Made by a program: the position numbers and the translations under genes. Under the pieces are notes generated by a model that ran no database searches, was not told where the DNA came from, and worked only from the letters and a program-made list of their open reading frames with translations. This document shows, piece after piece, positions 51,493-59,949 of a stretch of 64,000 bases of DNA (the stretch's first letter is position 1; each line of letters opens with the position of its first letter). The stretch lies in the NCBI GenBank assembly GCA_035571875.1, contig DATNBR010000065.1, positions 4,166-68,165 of the forward strand, written 5' to 3'. The stretch comes from Parafrigoribacterium_A sp035571875. GTDB taxonomy: Bacteria > Actinomycetota > Actinomycetes > Actinomycetales > Microbacteriaceae.

Positions 51493-52862
51493 GCGTGCTA
51501 TCGCCGGAGTGGACCGCGCTCCTCTACCTCGTCTCGGCAGTGTGCTTCATCCTGGCGCTCAAGGGCCTCAGCTCCCCGCGGGGCGCGAGGCGCGGCAACC
51601 TCGTCGGCGCGGCCGGTGCGCTCCTCGCCGTGATCACGGTGTTCCTCTCTGCGCGGCTCGAGAACATCCCGTGGATCCTCGGCGCGATCGCCGTCGGGTC
51701 GGCGATCGCGGTGCCCATCGCGAGGCGCGTGCACATGACGCAGATGCCACAGCTCGTCGGCGGCTTCAACGGCGTCGGCGGCGGCGCGGCCGCACTCGTC
51801 GCCGTGCTCGAGCTCACGTACAACGAGAACCCCTGGGTGCGGTTGGCCATCGTGTTCACGATGTTCGTCGGGGCTGTGTCGTTCTCCGGCTCGGCCGTGA
51901 CGGTCGGCAAGCTGCAGGAACTCATCAGCACTCGCCCACTGCTGTTCCCCGGGATGCGCTGGGTCATGACGGTCGTACTGCTCGCGTCGATCACCGCGGC
52001 CGGCTTCGTGATCGCGAGCGGAGCACCCGGCTGGGCCATCGCCGTGCTGCTGCTGGGTCTCGTCGCGGGGTTGCTGCTCGTGCTGCCGGTCGGCGGCGCG
52101 GACGTGCCGATCGTCATCTCGCTGCTGAACGCGTTCACGGGGATCGCGGTAGCGGCATCCGGAATCGTGCTCGGCAACGTGCTGCTCGTCGTGGCCGGGA
52201 CGCTCGTCGGCGCGAGTGGCACGATCCTGACCCAGGTGATGGCCGCGGCTATGGGTCGCAGCGTGGCCGGCATCATGTTCGGCGCGTTCCGCGGCGGGTC
52301 CACGGCGGGTTCCACGACGGTGAGCGACCGACCGGTGCGATCGTCGAGTGCGGAGGACGTGGCGGTTCTGCTGGGCTACGCGCAACGGGTCGTGATCGTG
52401 CCCGGATATGGACTGGCCGTCGCGCAGGGGCAGCATACGATCGCCGAGCTGGCGACAACGCTCGAGGCGCGCGGCGTGGACGTGGTGTTCGGCATCCACC
52501 CGGTGGCCGGCCGGATGCCGGGCCATATGAACGTTCTGCTCGCCGAGGCCAATGTGCCCTATGAGTCACTCAAAGAACTCGATGAGGTCAACCCGGAGTT
52601 CAAGAACACGGATGTCGTGCTCGTCGTCGGGGCCAATGACGTCGTGAACCCCGCGGCGAAGACGACCGCCGGGTCCCCGATCTACGGCATGCCGATCCTC
52701 GAGGTCGGGGACGCGGCCCAGGTGGTGTTCCTCAAGCGATCGATGCGACCGGGATTCGCCGGCATCGAGAACGAACTGCTGTACGACCCGAAGACCACGC
52801 TGCTGTTCGGCGACGCGAAGGATTCGCTCACGAAGGTGCTAGGCGCGGTCAAAGCCCTATAG
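51489..52862 (+). CDS. pntB: NAD(P) transhydrogenase beta subunit
   Basis: 457 residues: eight or nine membrane helices (domain II, including QMPQLVGGFNGVGGGAAALVA and LLNAFTGIAVAASG), then NADP-binding domain III (VIVPGYGLAVAQGQHTIAEL, GIHPVAGRMPGHMNVLLAEA, VVGANDVVNPAA, KRSMRPGFAG). With PntAA/AB it uses the proton gradient to make NADPH from NADH. Confidence 0.96.
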   Translation: MSVLSPEWTALLYLVSAVCFILALKGLSSPRGARRGNLVGAAGALLAVITVFLSARLENIPWILGAIAVGSAIAVPIARRVHMTQMPQLVGGFNGVGGGAAALVAVLELTYNENPWVRLAIVFTMFVGAVSFSGSAVTVGKLQELISTRPLLFPGMRWVMTVVLLASITAAGFVIASGAPGWAIAVLLLGLVAGLLLVLPVGGADVPIVISLLNAFTGIAVAASGIVLGNVLLVVAGTLVGASGTILTQVMAAAMGRSVAGIMFGAFRGGSTAGSTTVSDRPVRSSSAEDVAVLLGYAQRVVIVPGYGLAVAQGQHTIAELATTLEARGVDVVFGIHPVAGRMPGHMNVLLAEANVPYESLKELDEVNPEFKNTDVVLVVGANDVVNPAAKTTAGSPIYGMPILEVGDAAQVVFLKRSMRPGFAGIENELLYDPKTTLLFGDAKDSLTKVLGAVKAL

Positions 52863-53033
52863 GCCTGTAGCGCGGAAGGCTCCTAGACCGCAGACGGGAC
52901 AGGGCGAACGGGGCTCGAGCGACATAACCCGAATATGTGGGTCGCACCCCGTCCGCACCAGCACGCAGTGTGCGCGCAGTGTTCCCGACACTCACTGTAT
53001 GAGCGCGCACGGGTGCGCACCAGTAGTCGGATT
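52863..53033. other. Gap between convergent pntB and iclR-type genes
   Basis: 171 bases. Contains AGTGT-TCCCG-ACACT and a looser GCGA-CATA...TATG...TCGC pairing, probably weak terminators. No gene seen. Confidence 0.4.
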
Positions 53034-53825
53034 TCAGATAGTGAAACCGCTTGCAAGTGCTTCGGTTCCGTAGACCAGGGAGAGGGTTCCGGCCGCGGCT
53101 TTCAGATGTCGCACGACGGCGTGCAGGTCGTCGACCTTCTCCGCGGGCATCGAGATCGCGAGCGAGGCGATCGTGCCGGGCGCGCGCACCGGCACAGCGA
53201 TGCAGGTGAGACCGATGGCGTACTCCTGGCGGTCGAGGCGCGCCGGTGCGGGCCGCTCGAGTTCGGCAAGCAGCAGGTGCGGATCCCTGATGGTGTGCTG
53301 CGTCAGCTCCTCCATCGGATGCCTGTGCAGGTAGTCCCTGCGCTCGTTCACCGGTAGCTCGGACAGGATCTGTTTGCCGAGGGCCGTCGCGTGAGCGCTA
53401 CGGCTGATGCCCACCCAGAGTTCCGTGCGCGGCGCCTGCGGAAGATCCGCGATGTCGACGATCGTGACCTCACCGTCGTCGTAGCGGCTGAGGTAGGCGG
53501 TCGCTCCGAGTTCGGACGTGATGTCTCGCAGACCCTGGCGTACCTGGGAGAGCACGACCCCGTCATCCGGCCCGCCGCTCAGCACGGGGTGCCCCGGCCC
53601 GAGGATGATGCCGTCGGGCTCCTGAGCGAGGTAACCCTCGTGCACGAGGGTGCGGATGATGTTGTAGGTCGTTCCGAGGCTGAGTCCGAGTGAACTCGCC
53701 AGCTGCTTCGGACTGAGCGGTCTGGATGCGCTCGCGACGAGATCGACGAGGCGCAGGGCCCGCTGGATCGACCCGATCAGCGTGGCGGTCGAGCCCCTGG
53801 TCGAATCCTCCGTCTGCGTTGCCAT
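53034..53825 (-). CDS. IclR-family transcriptional regulator
   Basis: 263 residues. Winged helix: SIQRALRLVDLVASASRPLSPKQLASSLGLSLGTTYNIIRTLVHEGYLAQ; effector domain with GATAYLSRYDDGEVTIVDI, RSAHATALGKQILSELP, and EYAIGLTCIAVPVRAPGTIASLAISMPAE. Effector unknown. Lies downstream of the FMN reductase/LLM pair on the same strand, so it may control it. Confidence 0.92.
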   Translation of the reverse strand: MATQTEDSTRGSTATLIGSIQRALRLVDLVASASRPLSPKQLASSLGLSLGTTYNIIRTLVHEGYLAQEPDGIILGPGHPVLSGGPDDGVVLSQVRQGLRDITSELGATAYLSRYDDGEVTIVDIADLPQAPRTELWVGISRSAHATALGKQILSELPVNERRDYLHRHPMEELTQHTIRDPHLLLAELERPAPARLDRQEYAIGLTCIAVPVRAPGTIASLAISMPAEKVDDLHAVVRHLKAAAGTLSLVYGTEALASGFTI

Positions 53826-53994
53826 CCCTCGCTCCCCGGGCTCGGAGACTGTGCTCGAGGTGCCGCGTCGGCCCCTCGCTGCCGGCTCAGACGCTCCGGT
53901 GTACCGAAAGGTCTAGGTCGACAATGCCATCATCGTCCGACCGGCGGGCGATAGCAAGGGACATTCGCGGAGCCTGTACCCCGGTGCCTGCCGC

Positions 53995-54654
53995 CTATTG
54001 CGCGCCGTAGCCGCCGACCGGGCTGAACCCGTTGGGCAGGGCGAAGGGATCCACGATGCGCGTCGAACGCTCGCTCACCCTGACCAGCGCGGCGAGCTCT
54101 CCCGCGGCGCGCTCGATCCGATCCGGCAGCGTGCTCTGCCCCGCATCCGCTCCGCTGCCCCAATCGCTGGAGGCGGCGTACACCGAGGTGGGGACCGCAA
54201 CCGCGTGCAGGTAGCTGAAGAGCGGACGCATCGCGTAGTCGAGCGCGAGCGAATGGCGTTCCGTGCCCCCGGTCGCGCCGAGCAGCACGGGCATGTCGGT
54301 GAGCGACTGCGGGTCGAGCACGTCGATGAACGACTTGAACAGTCCGCTGTAACTCGTCGTGAAGATCGGCGTGACCATGATGAGTCCGTCGGCCTCGGTC
54401 ACCGTCTCGATCGCGGTCGCGAGCCGCGGACTCGGGAAGCCGGTGAGCAGGTTGTTGGTGATGTCCTGTGCCACGTCTCGCAGTTCGATCAGCCGCACCT
54501 CGGTCTCGACGCCCTCCGCCTCAAGACGACGCACCGTGGCGTCTGCGAGTCGGTCGGCGAGGAGCCGGGTCGATGACGGCTGGCTGAGCCCGGACGACAC
54601 GACCGCGAGCCGCCGTGTCGGAAACTCAGGACTCTGGCTCGCAACCGAGCTCAT
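53995..54654 (-). CDS. LLM-partnered NAD(P)H-dependent FMN reductase (CE1759 type)
   Basis: 219 residues, flavodoxin-like FMN reductase: LAVVSSGLSQPSSTRLLADRLA at the N-terminus, PIFTTSYSGLFKSFIDVLDP binding FMN, VLLGATGGTERHSLALDYAMRPLFSYLHA. Supplies reduced FMN to the adjacent monooxygenase, with which it overlaps by four bases. Confidence 0.9.
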   Translation of the reverse strand: MSSVASQSPEFPTRRLAVVSSGLSQPSSTRLLADRLADATVRRLEAEGVETEVRLIELRDVAQDITNNLLTGFPSPRLATAIETVTEADGLIMVTPIFTTSYSGLFKSFIDVLDPQSLTDMPVLLGATGGTERHSLALDYAMRPLFSYLHAVAVPTSVYAASSDWGSGADAGQSTLPDRIERAAGELAALVRVSERSTRIVDPFALPNGFSPVGGYGAQ

Positions 54655-55790
54655 TTCGCACCTCCCGCGACGTTCGCCTGCGCATTCTCCTGAATTTCCG
54701 AAGGCGCGGACTGCTGGGCGGAGCGGGCGGCGAGGAGCGAGGCGTGGGTCGGGCCGTCGGGCACGTTCGCCGGGCGGTTCTTCGCAAACTCCTTGCGGAG
54801 GGCCGGAACGACCTCTTCGCCCAGGATGTCGAGCTGCTCGAGCACGATCTTGAGCGGGAGGCCCGCGTGGTCCATGAGGAACAGCTGGCGCTGGTAGTCG
54901 CCGAATGAATCGCGCATGCTCGCGTAGCGGTCGATGACCTGCTGCGGGCTGCCCACGGCCAGCGGGGTCTGGGCAGTGAAGTCCTCCAGGCTCGGGCCGT
55001 GGCCGTACACCGGGGCGTTGTCGAAGTACGGGCGGAACTCGTTCACGGCATCCTGCGAGTTCTTGCGCATGAAGGCCTGGCCGCCGAGTCCGACGATCGC
55101 CTCGGCCGCCGTGCCGTGCCCGTAGTGCTCGAAGCGCTGGCGGTAGTAGCCGATGAGCTGCATGTAGTGCTCCTTCGGCCAGAAGATGTTGTTCGCGAAG
55201 AATCCGTCACCGTAATAGGCGGCCTGCTCCGCGATCTCAGGTGAGCGGATGCTGCCGTGCCAGACAAAGGGCGCGACGCCGTCGAGAGGACGCGGGGTGG
55301 AGGTGAAGCCCTGCAACGGCGTGCGGAACTTGCCCTGCCAGTTCACGACATCCTCGTCCCAGAGCCTGCGCAGCAGGGCGTAGTTCTCGATCGCGAGCGG
55401 AATGCCCTCGCGGATGTCCTTGCCGAACCACGGGTAGACCGGGCCCGTGTTGCCGCGACCCATCATGAGGTCGACGCGGCCGTCGGCGATGTGCTGGAGC
55501 ATCGCGTAGTCCTCTGCGATCTTCACCGGGTCGTTGGTCGTGATCAGTGTCGTCGAAGTCGAGAGGATGATGCGCTCGGTCTTGGCCGCGAGGTAGCCGA
55601 GCATCGTGGTCGGGCTCGACGGCACGAAGGGCGGGTTGTGGTGCTCGCCCGTAGCGAAGACGTCGAGGCCGACCTCTTCCGCCTTCTGCGCGATGGTGAG
55701 CATGGCCTTGATGCGCTCGTGCTCCGTGGGCTCGATTCCGTTGGTGGGGTCAATGGTGACGTCGCCGACGGTGAAGATTCCGAACTGCAT
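54651..55790 (-). CDS. LLM-class flavin-dependent monooxygenase (CE1758 type)
   Basis: 379 residues from ATG 55790 (GAGGAC upstream); MQFGIFTVGDVT is the usual start, so an ATG 12 codons earlier is rejected. Luciferase-like TIM barrel: LDVFATGEHHNPPFVPSSPTTMLGYLAAKTERI, DGRVDLMMGRGNTGPVYPWFG, VWHGSIRSPEIAEQAAYYGDGFF. The C-terminus is Ala/Gln-rich. Substrate unknown; forms a two-component system with the FMN reductase. Confidence 0.92.
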   Translation of the reverse strand: MQFGIFTVGDVTIDPTNGIEPTEHERIKAMLTIAQKAEEVGLDVFATGEHHNPPFVPSSPTTMLGYLAAKTERIILSTSTTLITTNDPVKIAEDYAMLQHIADGRVDLMMGRGNTGPVYPWFGKDIREGIPLAIENYALLRRLWDEDVVNWQGKFRTPLQGFTSTPRPLDGVAPFVWHGSIRSPEIAEQAAYYGDGFFANNIFWPKEHYMQLIGYYRQRFEHYGHGTAAEAIVGLGGQAFMRKNSQDAVNEFRPYFDNAPVYGHGPSLEDFTAQTPLAVGSPQQVIDRYASMRDSFGDYQRQLFLMDHAGLPLKIVLEQLDILGEEVVPALRKEFAKNRPANVPDGPTHASLLAARSAQQSAPSEIQENAQANVAGGAK

Positions 55791-55865
55791 GCTGTCCTCA
55801 GACTTTCTATGCGTTTGCATGAACATCCTATCGAACCACGGGCCTGCGGGAAGTATTCCCGGCGC

Positions 55866-56390
55866 CTAGAGGGTGAGGATGGAGCGCAGGTCCCGGCCGG
55901 GTAGGGCGGCGCGACCGTTCAGTGCCTCGAGCTCGAGCACGACGGCGATGCCCACCACCACGTATCCCGCGCGCTCGGCGAGGCGCACCGCGGCGGCGAG
56001 CGTGCCGCCCGTTGCGAGCACGTCGTCGAGGATGAGCATGCGCTGACCCGGAATCGTGGCCGGGTGCATCTCGAGCACCGCGGAACCGTATTCGAGATCA
56101 CAGGCCTCGCTCAGCACCTGGCCGGGTAGCTTGCCCGCCTTGCGGATGACGACGAGTCCCCTGTCTGCCGCGAAGGCAGCGGATGCGGCGAGCACGAAGC
56201 CGCGCGCCTCGACTCCCGCGATCACGTCGATCTGGTGCGCGTACGGCGTCACGAGCTCTTGCGTGACGGCACGGAACGCCTCGGCATCGGCGAAGACCGG
56301 GCTGAGGTCGCGGAACTGGATGCCCGAACTCGGGAAATCGGGAACGGTGACGAGCAGGCGATCGACGTGGGCTGTTGCGGGTGAGTTCAC
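55866..56390 (-). CDS. apt: Adenine phosphoribosyltransferase
   Basis: Salvages adenine to AMP. 174 residues from GTG 56390. FPSSGIQFRDLSPVF, GVEARGFVLAAS, RKAGKLPG and the PRPP loop LILDDVLATGGT (119-130) are present. TAGAGT six bases before the GTG, no RBS: leaderless. No relA or secF neighbour, unlike many actinobacteria. Confidence 0.94.
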   Translation of the reverse strand: MNSPATAHVDRLLVTVPDFPSSGIQFRDLSPVFADAEAFRAVTQELVTPYAHQIDVIAGVEARGFVLAASAAFAADRGLVVIRKAGKLPGQVLSEACDLEYGSAVLEMHPATIPGQRMLILDDVLATGGTLAAAVRLAERAGYVVVGIAVVLELEALNGRAALPGRDLRSILTL

Positions 56391-56396
56391 TGCACC

Positions 56397-56402
56397 ACTC
56401 TA
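56397..56402 (-). promoter_or_regulatory. -10 box of apt
   Basis: TAGAGT six bases before GTG 56390; supports this start. Confidence 0.55.
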
Positions 56403-56448
56403 GGAGTCATCGCCCGGCCGGATGAGCGGCGTGTTGCCGGCACGGCGA

Positions 56449-57468
56449 TCAGCGCGGAGAAAGAGAGCCCAGGATGTCGGCCGCGCTGGCAGCTCGGGCA
56501 GAGGCGTAGCCCGTCCCAGCCCAGAGGGCGAGTCCACCGGCGTCGCCCGCCTTCGCCGCCGCCGCACGAATGGGTCGAGTGAGCTGGTTGACCTCGGGGT
56601 AGGCGGCCGGTGCGGTGGCGTCGTGCTCCGCGACGAACCGGTTGACGAGCGCTCTCGCGAGCCTGCCCGAGAATGCCCTGGTCACCCTCGTCTCGGTGAA
56701 CTCGCCGCCGGCGAGCGCGTCCTTATGGGCCTGCGACGCGCCGCACTGCGGGCTGCGGAGCAGCGCCGTGCCCACGGCGACGACGGATGCGCCTGCCGCG
56801 AGCAGTTCCACCACCCGCTCGGGCGTGGAGACACCGCCCGCAGCCACGATCGGCAGAGCCGTGGATGCCCGCACGGCACGAACGAGATCGGCCAGCGGCG
56901 TCGCATCCGGGCTCGCACTCGCGTCGTGCGTCCCGCGGTGGCCGCCCGCCTCTGCGCCCTGGACCACGAGAGCGTCCGCACCCCGCTGCACCGCGGCGCG
57001 GGCCTCCTGCACGGTGGTGACCGTGATCACCACGCTCGTGTCGACGGCATGCAGCGCCGCGACCGTGGCGCGGCCGGGCAGCCCGAAGGTGAAGCTCACG
57101 ACGGCGACGGGCTGCTCACACAACAGCGCGAGTTTGTCTGTGTAGCGGTCGGTATCCGCAGGATCCGGCTCCGGCAGCGCGACTCCATAGCGCTCGGCCT
57201 CCGCGTGCAGTTCACGCCGGTAGGCGGCCACCTCGAGGGTCAAGGCGGGATGGTCACCGGGTACGAACAGGTTGACCCCGAACGGTGCCGGCGTGAGGTC
57301 TCGCGTGGCGCGAAGCTGCTCGCCGAGCGAGGAGCGGGTCAGGTATCCACCGCCCAGGAACCCGAGGCCGCCGGCCTCAGCCGCAGCCGCGACCAGCGCC
57401 GGGGTGGACGGGCCGCCCGCCATGGGCGCCGCGACGAGCGGGATGGCACACTCGGCGAAGGAGTACAT
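56449..57468 (-). CDS. Nitronate monooxygenase family protein
   Basis: 339 residues, FMN TIM barrel. VAAPMAGGPSTPALVAAAAEAGGLGFLGGGYL binds FMN, VVQGAEAGGHRG carries the catalytic His, and LPIVAAGGVSTPERVVELLAAGASVVAVGTALLRSPQC the phosphate site. Would oxidise alkyl nitronates such as propionate 3-nitronate. CAGAAT six bases before the ATG. Confidence 0.9.
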   Translation of the reverse strand: MYSFAECAIPLVAAPMAGGPSTPALVAAAAEAGGLGFLGGGYLTRSSLGEQLRATRDLTPAPFGVNLFVPGDHPALTLEVAAYRRELHAEAERYGVALPEPDPADTDRYTDKLALLCEQPVAVVSFTFGLPGRATVAALHAVDTSVVITVTTVQEARAAVQRGADALVVQGAEAGGHRGTHDASASPDATPLADLVRAVRASTALPIVAAGGVSTPERVVELLAAGASVVAVGTALLRSPQCGASQAHKDALAGGEFTETRVTRAFSGRLARALVNRFVAEHDATAPAAYPEVNQLTRPIRAAAAKAGDAGGLALWAGTGYASARAASAADILGSLSPR

Positions 57469-57488
57469 GCCACCATTCTGCGCCGGTG

Positions 57489-57917
57489 TCAGCGGGTGAG
57501 ACCCATCAGGAGCACCACGCGCAGGCCGTTGCGGGTCGTCGCGATCTCCGCCGGGATGCGGGTGGAGCGACCCGCATCCTCGAGGCGCGCGAGGGTCTGG
57601 ATGATGAGCGGTTCGAGGCCGCGAGGGACGTAGCCGACTGTGCCCGACATCCGGCTCTCGGCGAAGAAGCGCGCGGGCATCGGCGCGTCGGTGCGCTCCT
57701 CCTCGGCGGTGCGCTTGGCGAAGAAGACCTCGTACTGCGGGCCCGCGAGGTCACGGATGCGACGGATTTCGTCCTGGAAGGGATCGCTGCCGGCGAGCTG
57801 CATGGTGACGCGCTTGTTCTTGGGCACGAGGCTGTAGCTGTACTGGTTGAAGCTGCCGGTGCCAGCATCCGTCTTCGGGTATTCACTGGACTCGGCTGCG
57901 CGACGGAAGGGATTCAC
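57489..57917 (-). CDS. Conserved-looking protein of unknown function
   Basis: 142 residues from GTG 57917. No membrane segment or signal peptide. Contains FNQYSYSLVPKNKRVTMQLAGSDPFQDEIRRIRDLAGPQYEVFFAKRTAEEERTDAPMPARFF, a mixed alpha/beta pattern I cannot assign. Codon choice is coding-like throughout and TAGTCT lies seven bases before the GTG. Lies 20 bases upstream of the nitronate monooxygenase start. Confidence 0.75.
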   Translation of the reverse strand: MNPFRRAAESSEYPKTDAGTGSFNQYSYSLVPKNKRVTMQLAGSDPFQDEIRRIRDLAGPQYEVFFAKRTAEEERTDAPMPARFFAESRMSGTVGYVPRGLEPLIIQTLARLEDAGRSTRIPAEIATTRNGLRVVLLMGLTR

Positions 57918-57924
57918 GATAGCC

Positions 57925-57930
57925 AGACTA
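57925..57930 (-). promoter_or_regulatory. -10 box of the unknown-function gene
   Basis: TAGTCT seven bases before GTG 57917. Confidence 0.5.
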
Positions 57931-57944
57931 CGAGATGGAAAGCG

Positions 57945-58142
57945 CTAGTTCGTCTTGCGCCACTTGAGGTAGAAGCCCCAGAGGTAGCTCGCGAAGAGCG
58001 CAACGACGCCGAGCAACAGGATGCCGCGGAACAGGAAGCTCACGACGCCGAGGTGCAACACGAAGCCGGCGATCGCGAACAGCACGAGAAAGACGAAGAT
58101 CACGGTGCGGATGCGCGAGAGCCGCTTGAGCGGATTGGCCAT
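57945..58142 (-). CDS. Small two-helix membrane protein
   Basis: 65 residues, MANPLKRLSRIRTVIFVFLVLFAIAGFVLHLG..., two transmembrane helices (about 12-31 and 35-57) and a basic end KWRKTN. No family recognised. TAGGCT six bases before the ATG: leaderless. Confidence 0.75.
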   Translation of the reverse strand: MANPLKRLSRIRTVIFVFLVLFAIAGFVLHLGVVSFLFRGILLLGVVALFASYLWGFYLKWRKTN

Positions 58143-58148
58143 TGGCTC

Positions 58149-58154
58149 AGCCTA
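58149..58154 (-). promoter_or_regulatory. -10 box of the two-helix protein gene
   Basis: TAGGCT six bases before ATG 58142. It lies at the end of the YhhN gene. Confidence 0.55.
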
Positions 58155-58871
58155 TTCGTCAGCGTCGACCGAGCGCCCCGCGACCACGGAACCCTCGGCA
58201 TCGGCGCTTGCGGGCGCGGTCGCGTGCGCGGACCACGCCCAGCGCACCAGGCCGAAGGCGATGAGTCCCTGAGCGAGCAGGTAGCTCAGCATGATCAGGA
58301 AGTCCGTCTGCCACAGTGTGAAGCCCGGCAGGAATCTCGAGAGCCCGAGCAGACTGTCGGAGACCACGAAAAGCGCCCCACCCGCCGCGATCCACCCGTT
58401 GCAGTGCAGCGCGAGCGCACCCATCGAGCCGAGCACGACTCCATAGGCCACGACGGGGATGAGGAGGGAGCCGAGGTGCGGCGCGAGCAGCGCGACGAAG
58501 ACGGCGAGCCACACGGCGTAGACGGCGACGAGTGGGCGGGGCCGTCGCGTGCGAACCCGGCGCAGGAACAGGCCGACGTAGGCAAGGTGCGCGAGCAGGA
58601 AGAAACCGAGCCCCGCGACGAAGCCGAGGTCGCCGGGCGACGCGAGTGTGACGTCGCCGAGCCACGACAGCAGGATGGCGAGCGAGCCGAGCACCGCGAC
58701 CTCGCCGCGCACGCGCGGCAGGCAGAACAGGAAGGCCACGAACAGGAGCACCATGAGCACCGGCTTCGTGAACGCCGCGACCGAATCGGCGTCGCGCACG
58801 AGAGCGATCAGGTGGATGACGCTCACGAGCAGATAGGGCGCAAACATCGTGAGGGTGCGGGCCTTGTTCAT
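58152..58871 (-). CDS. YhhN/TMEM86-family lysoplasmalogenase-like membrane protein
   Basis: 239 residues, about eight helices. Family motifs FTKPVLMVLLFVAFLF, LLSWLGDVTLAS and LFVVSDSLLGLSRFLP place conserved Asp residues in helices. Animal TMEM86 hydrolyses lysoplasmalogen; the bacterial role is uncertain. TAGGGT six bases before the ATG. Confidence 0.88.
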   Translation of the reverse strand: MNKARTLTMFAPYLLVSVIHLIALVRDADSVAAFTKPVLMVLLFVAFLFCLPRVRGEVAVLGSLAILLSWLGDVTLASPGDLGFVAGLGFFLLAHLAYVGLFLRRVRTRRPRPLVAVYAVWLAVFVALLAPHLGSLLIPVVAYGVVLGSMGALALHCNGWIAAGGALFVVSDSLLGLSRFLPGFTLWQTDFLIMLSYLLAQGLIAFGLVRWAWSAHATAPASADAEGSVVAGRSVDADE

Positions 58872-58877
58872 GCCTAG

Positions 58878-58883
58878 ACCCTA
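58878..58883 (-). promoter_or_regulatory. -10 box of the YhhN gene
   Basis: TAGGGT six bases before ATG 58871. Confidence 0.55.
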
Positions 58884-58936
58884 TGGGAGGGGCGGCCGCT
58901 CGGCCGGGAGGCGAGAGCCGAGCGACCGAACGTGAA

Positions 58937-58970
58937 AACGGGCCGCCACCCCGGAGGGTGACGGCCCGTT
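58937..58970 (-). terminator. Intrinsic terminator of rpsO
   Basis: Arms AACGGGCCG/CGGCCCGTT plus CACCC/GGGTG; on the minus strand TTTT follows directly. It lies 14 bases past the rpsO stop. Confidence 0.88.
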
Positions 58971-58983
58971 CGCCAGGAGTTCG

Positions 58984-59253
58984 TTATCGCCGCAGTCCGA
59001 GGCGCTCGATCAACGCGCGGTAGCGGTTGATGTCCACGTCGGAGAGGTAGCCGAGCAGGCGGCGACGCTGGCCGACGAGGAGCAGCAGGCCACGACGCGA
59101 GTGGTGGTCGTGCTTGTGCTCCTTCAGGTGCTCGGTGAGGTCCTTGATGCGCGCGGTCAGCATTGCGACCTGCACTTCGGGGCTCCCGGTGTCACCTGGG
59201 TGAGTTGCGTACTCGTCGATGATCGCTTTCTTGGCATCTGGTGCTAATGGCAT
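58984..59253 (-). CDS. rpsO: 30S ribosomal protein S15
   Basis: 89 residues, the standard length. ATHPGDTGSPEVQVAMLTARIKDLTEHLKEHKHDHHSRRGLLLLVGQRRRLLGYL contains the 16S three-way-junction contacts. Monocistronic here with its own terminator. Usually followed by pnp, which is 9.4 kb downstream on the same strand. Confidence 0.97.
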   Translation of the reverse strand: MPLAPDAKKAIIDEYATHPGDTGSPEVQVAMLTARIKDLTEHLKEHKHDHHSRRGLLLLVGQRRRLLGYLSDVDINRYRALIERLGLRR

Positions 59254-59317
59254 AGATGGCCCCTTTCCCTCGTTGCGCGGTGCCCGTCACTGAGTGTGCG
59301 AGCTCTCTTTATCCGCG

Positions 59318-59345
59318 GCCGTTAGACGGCAACCTTGCGAGTTTA
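59318..59345 (-). promoter_or_regulatory. rpsO promoter and leader hairpin
   Basis: TAAACT at 59340-59345 as -10, then GCCGT/ACGGC hairpin (59318-59330) in a leader of about 80 nt. S15 represses its own mRNA in several bacteria through such leaders. Confidence 0.4.
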
Positions 59346-59365
59346 GCACCGCGTGGCCGCGGTCG

Positions 59366-59797
59366 TCACCGGACGGAGGCGAGCCAGAACATGCCGGGAA
59401 GGGTGAGGGCGAGGCTTCCCAGGAGGAACAGGCCGTGCACGCAGCCGAGCACGAGGCCGGTCATCGCCATAGCGTGGAGCGTTCGCAGCGCACGGTCGGT
59501 GCTGCGCGCCGTCACTGCCGCCGCGCCTGCACGAGAGAAGCGCTGTTGCTCCCCAGCGCGCTCCTCGCGGAGGGGCCGGAGGAGCCGAAGCGCACGAACA
59601 CCCTGGACGATCGCGAAGAAGACGCTCACGGCGACCACGACGAAGGAGACGAGAGCGACGAACGGAGTCGGCAGGGCAGGCGCCAGCGTCACCGCCGCGA
59701 GGGTGATGGCGACCGGCGCGAGGCCGAACAGCAGACTGCGCACGGCGGATGTGGTTGCCCGGTCGCGGGCATCCGGTGCGGCGGCGTCGGGGGTCAT
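59366..59797 (-). CDS. Membrane protein of unknown function
   Basis: 143 residues from ATG 59797 (MTPDAAAPDARDR). Three hydrophobic helices (about 20-45, 48-70 and 108-135), no domain recognised. TACCGT six bases before this ATG supports it over an upstream ATG at 59845. Confidence 0.72.
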   Translation of the reverse strand: MTPDAAAPDARDRATTSAVRSLLFGLAPVAITLAAVTLAPALPTPFVALVSFVVVAVSVFFAIVQGVRALRLLRPLREERAGEQQRFSRAGAAAVTARSTDRALRTLHAMAMTGLVLGCVHGLFLLGSLALTLPGMFWLASVR

Positions 59798-59803
59798 CGA
59801 TCC

Positions 59804-59809
59804 ACGGTA
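59804..59809 (-). promoter_or_regulatory. -10 box of the membrane protein gene at 59797
   Basis: TACCGT six bases before the ATG. Confidence 0.5.
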
Positions 59810-59854
59810 CCAATGACGATCGGTGAGTCCAGCCGTGACGGCCACCCTCGAGCG

Positions 59855-59931
59855 AAGGGTTTGCGCCCTGGCCTGTGCACGGAAGGGCGCAAACCCTTAC
59901 CCGGGGGGATCATTTCCGCCCACGGGCGGAA
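59855..59931 (-). terminator. Tandem hairpins after the NERD gene
   Basis: TTCCGCC/GGCGGAA (59914-59931), then perfect 15-bp arms AAGGGTTTGCGCCCT/AGGGCGCAAACCCTT (59855-59898) with a 14-base loop. No long T-run. Confidence 0.7.
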
Positions 59932-59949
59932 GCTCTGCTCGCACTCCCG

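Noticed and set aside
55790..55826. Upstream ATG for the LLM monooxygenase
   Set aside because: MQFGIFTVGD is the conserved start and has its own RBS.
57486..58877. Open frame of 463 codons on the plus strand
   Set aside because: Spans three real minus-strand genes and their gaps; Glu/Arg-rich shadow without domains.
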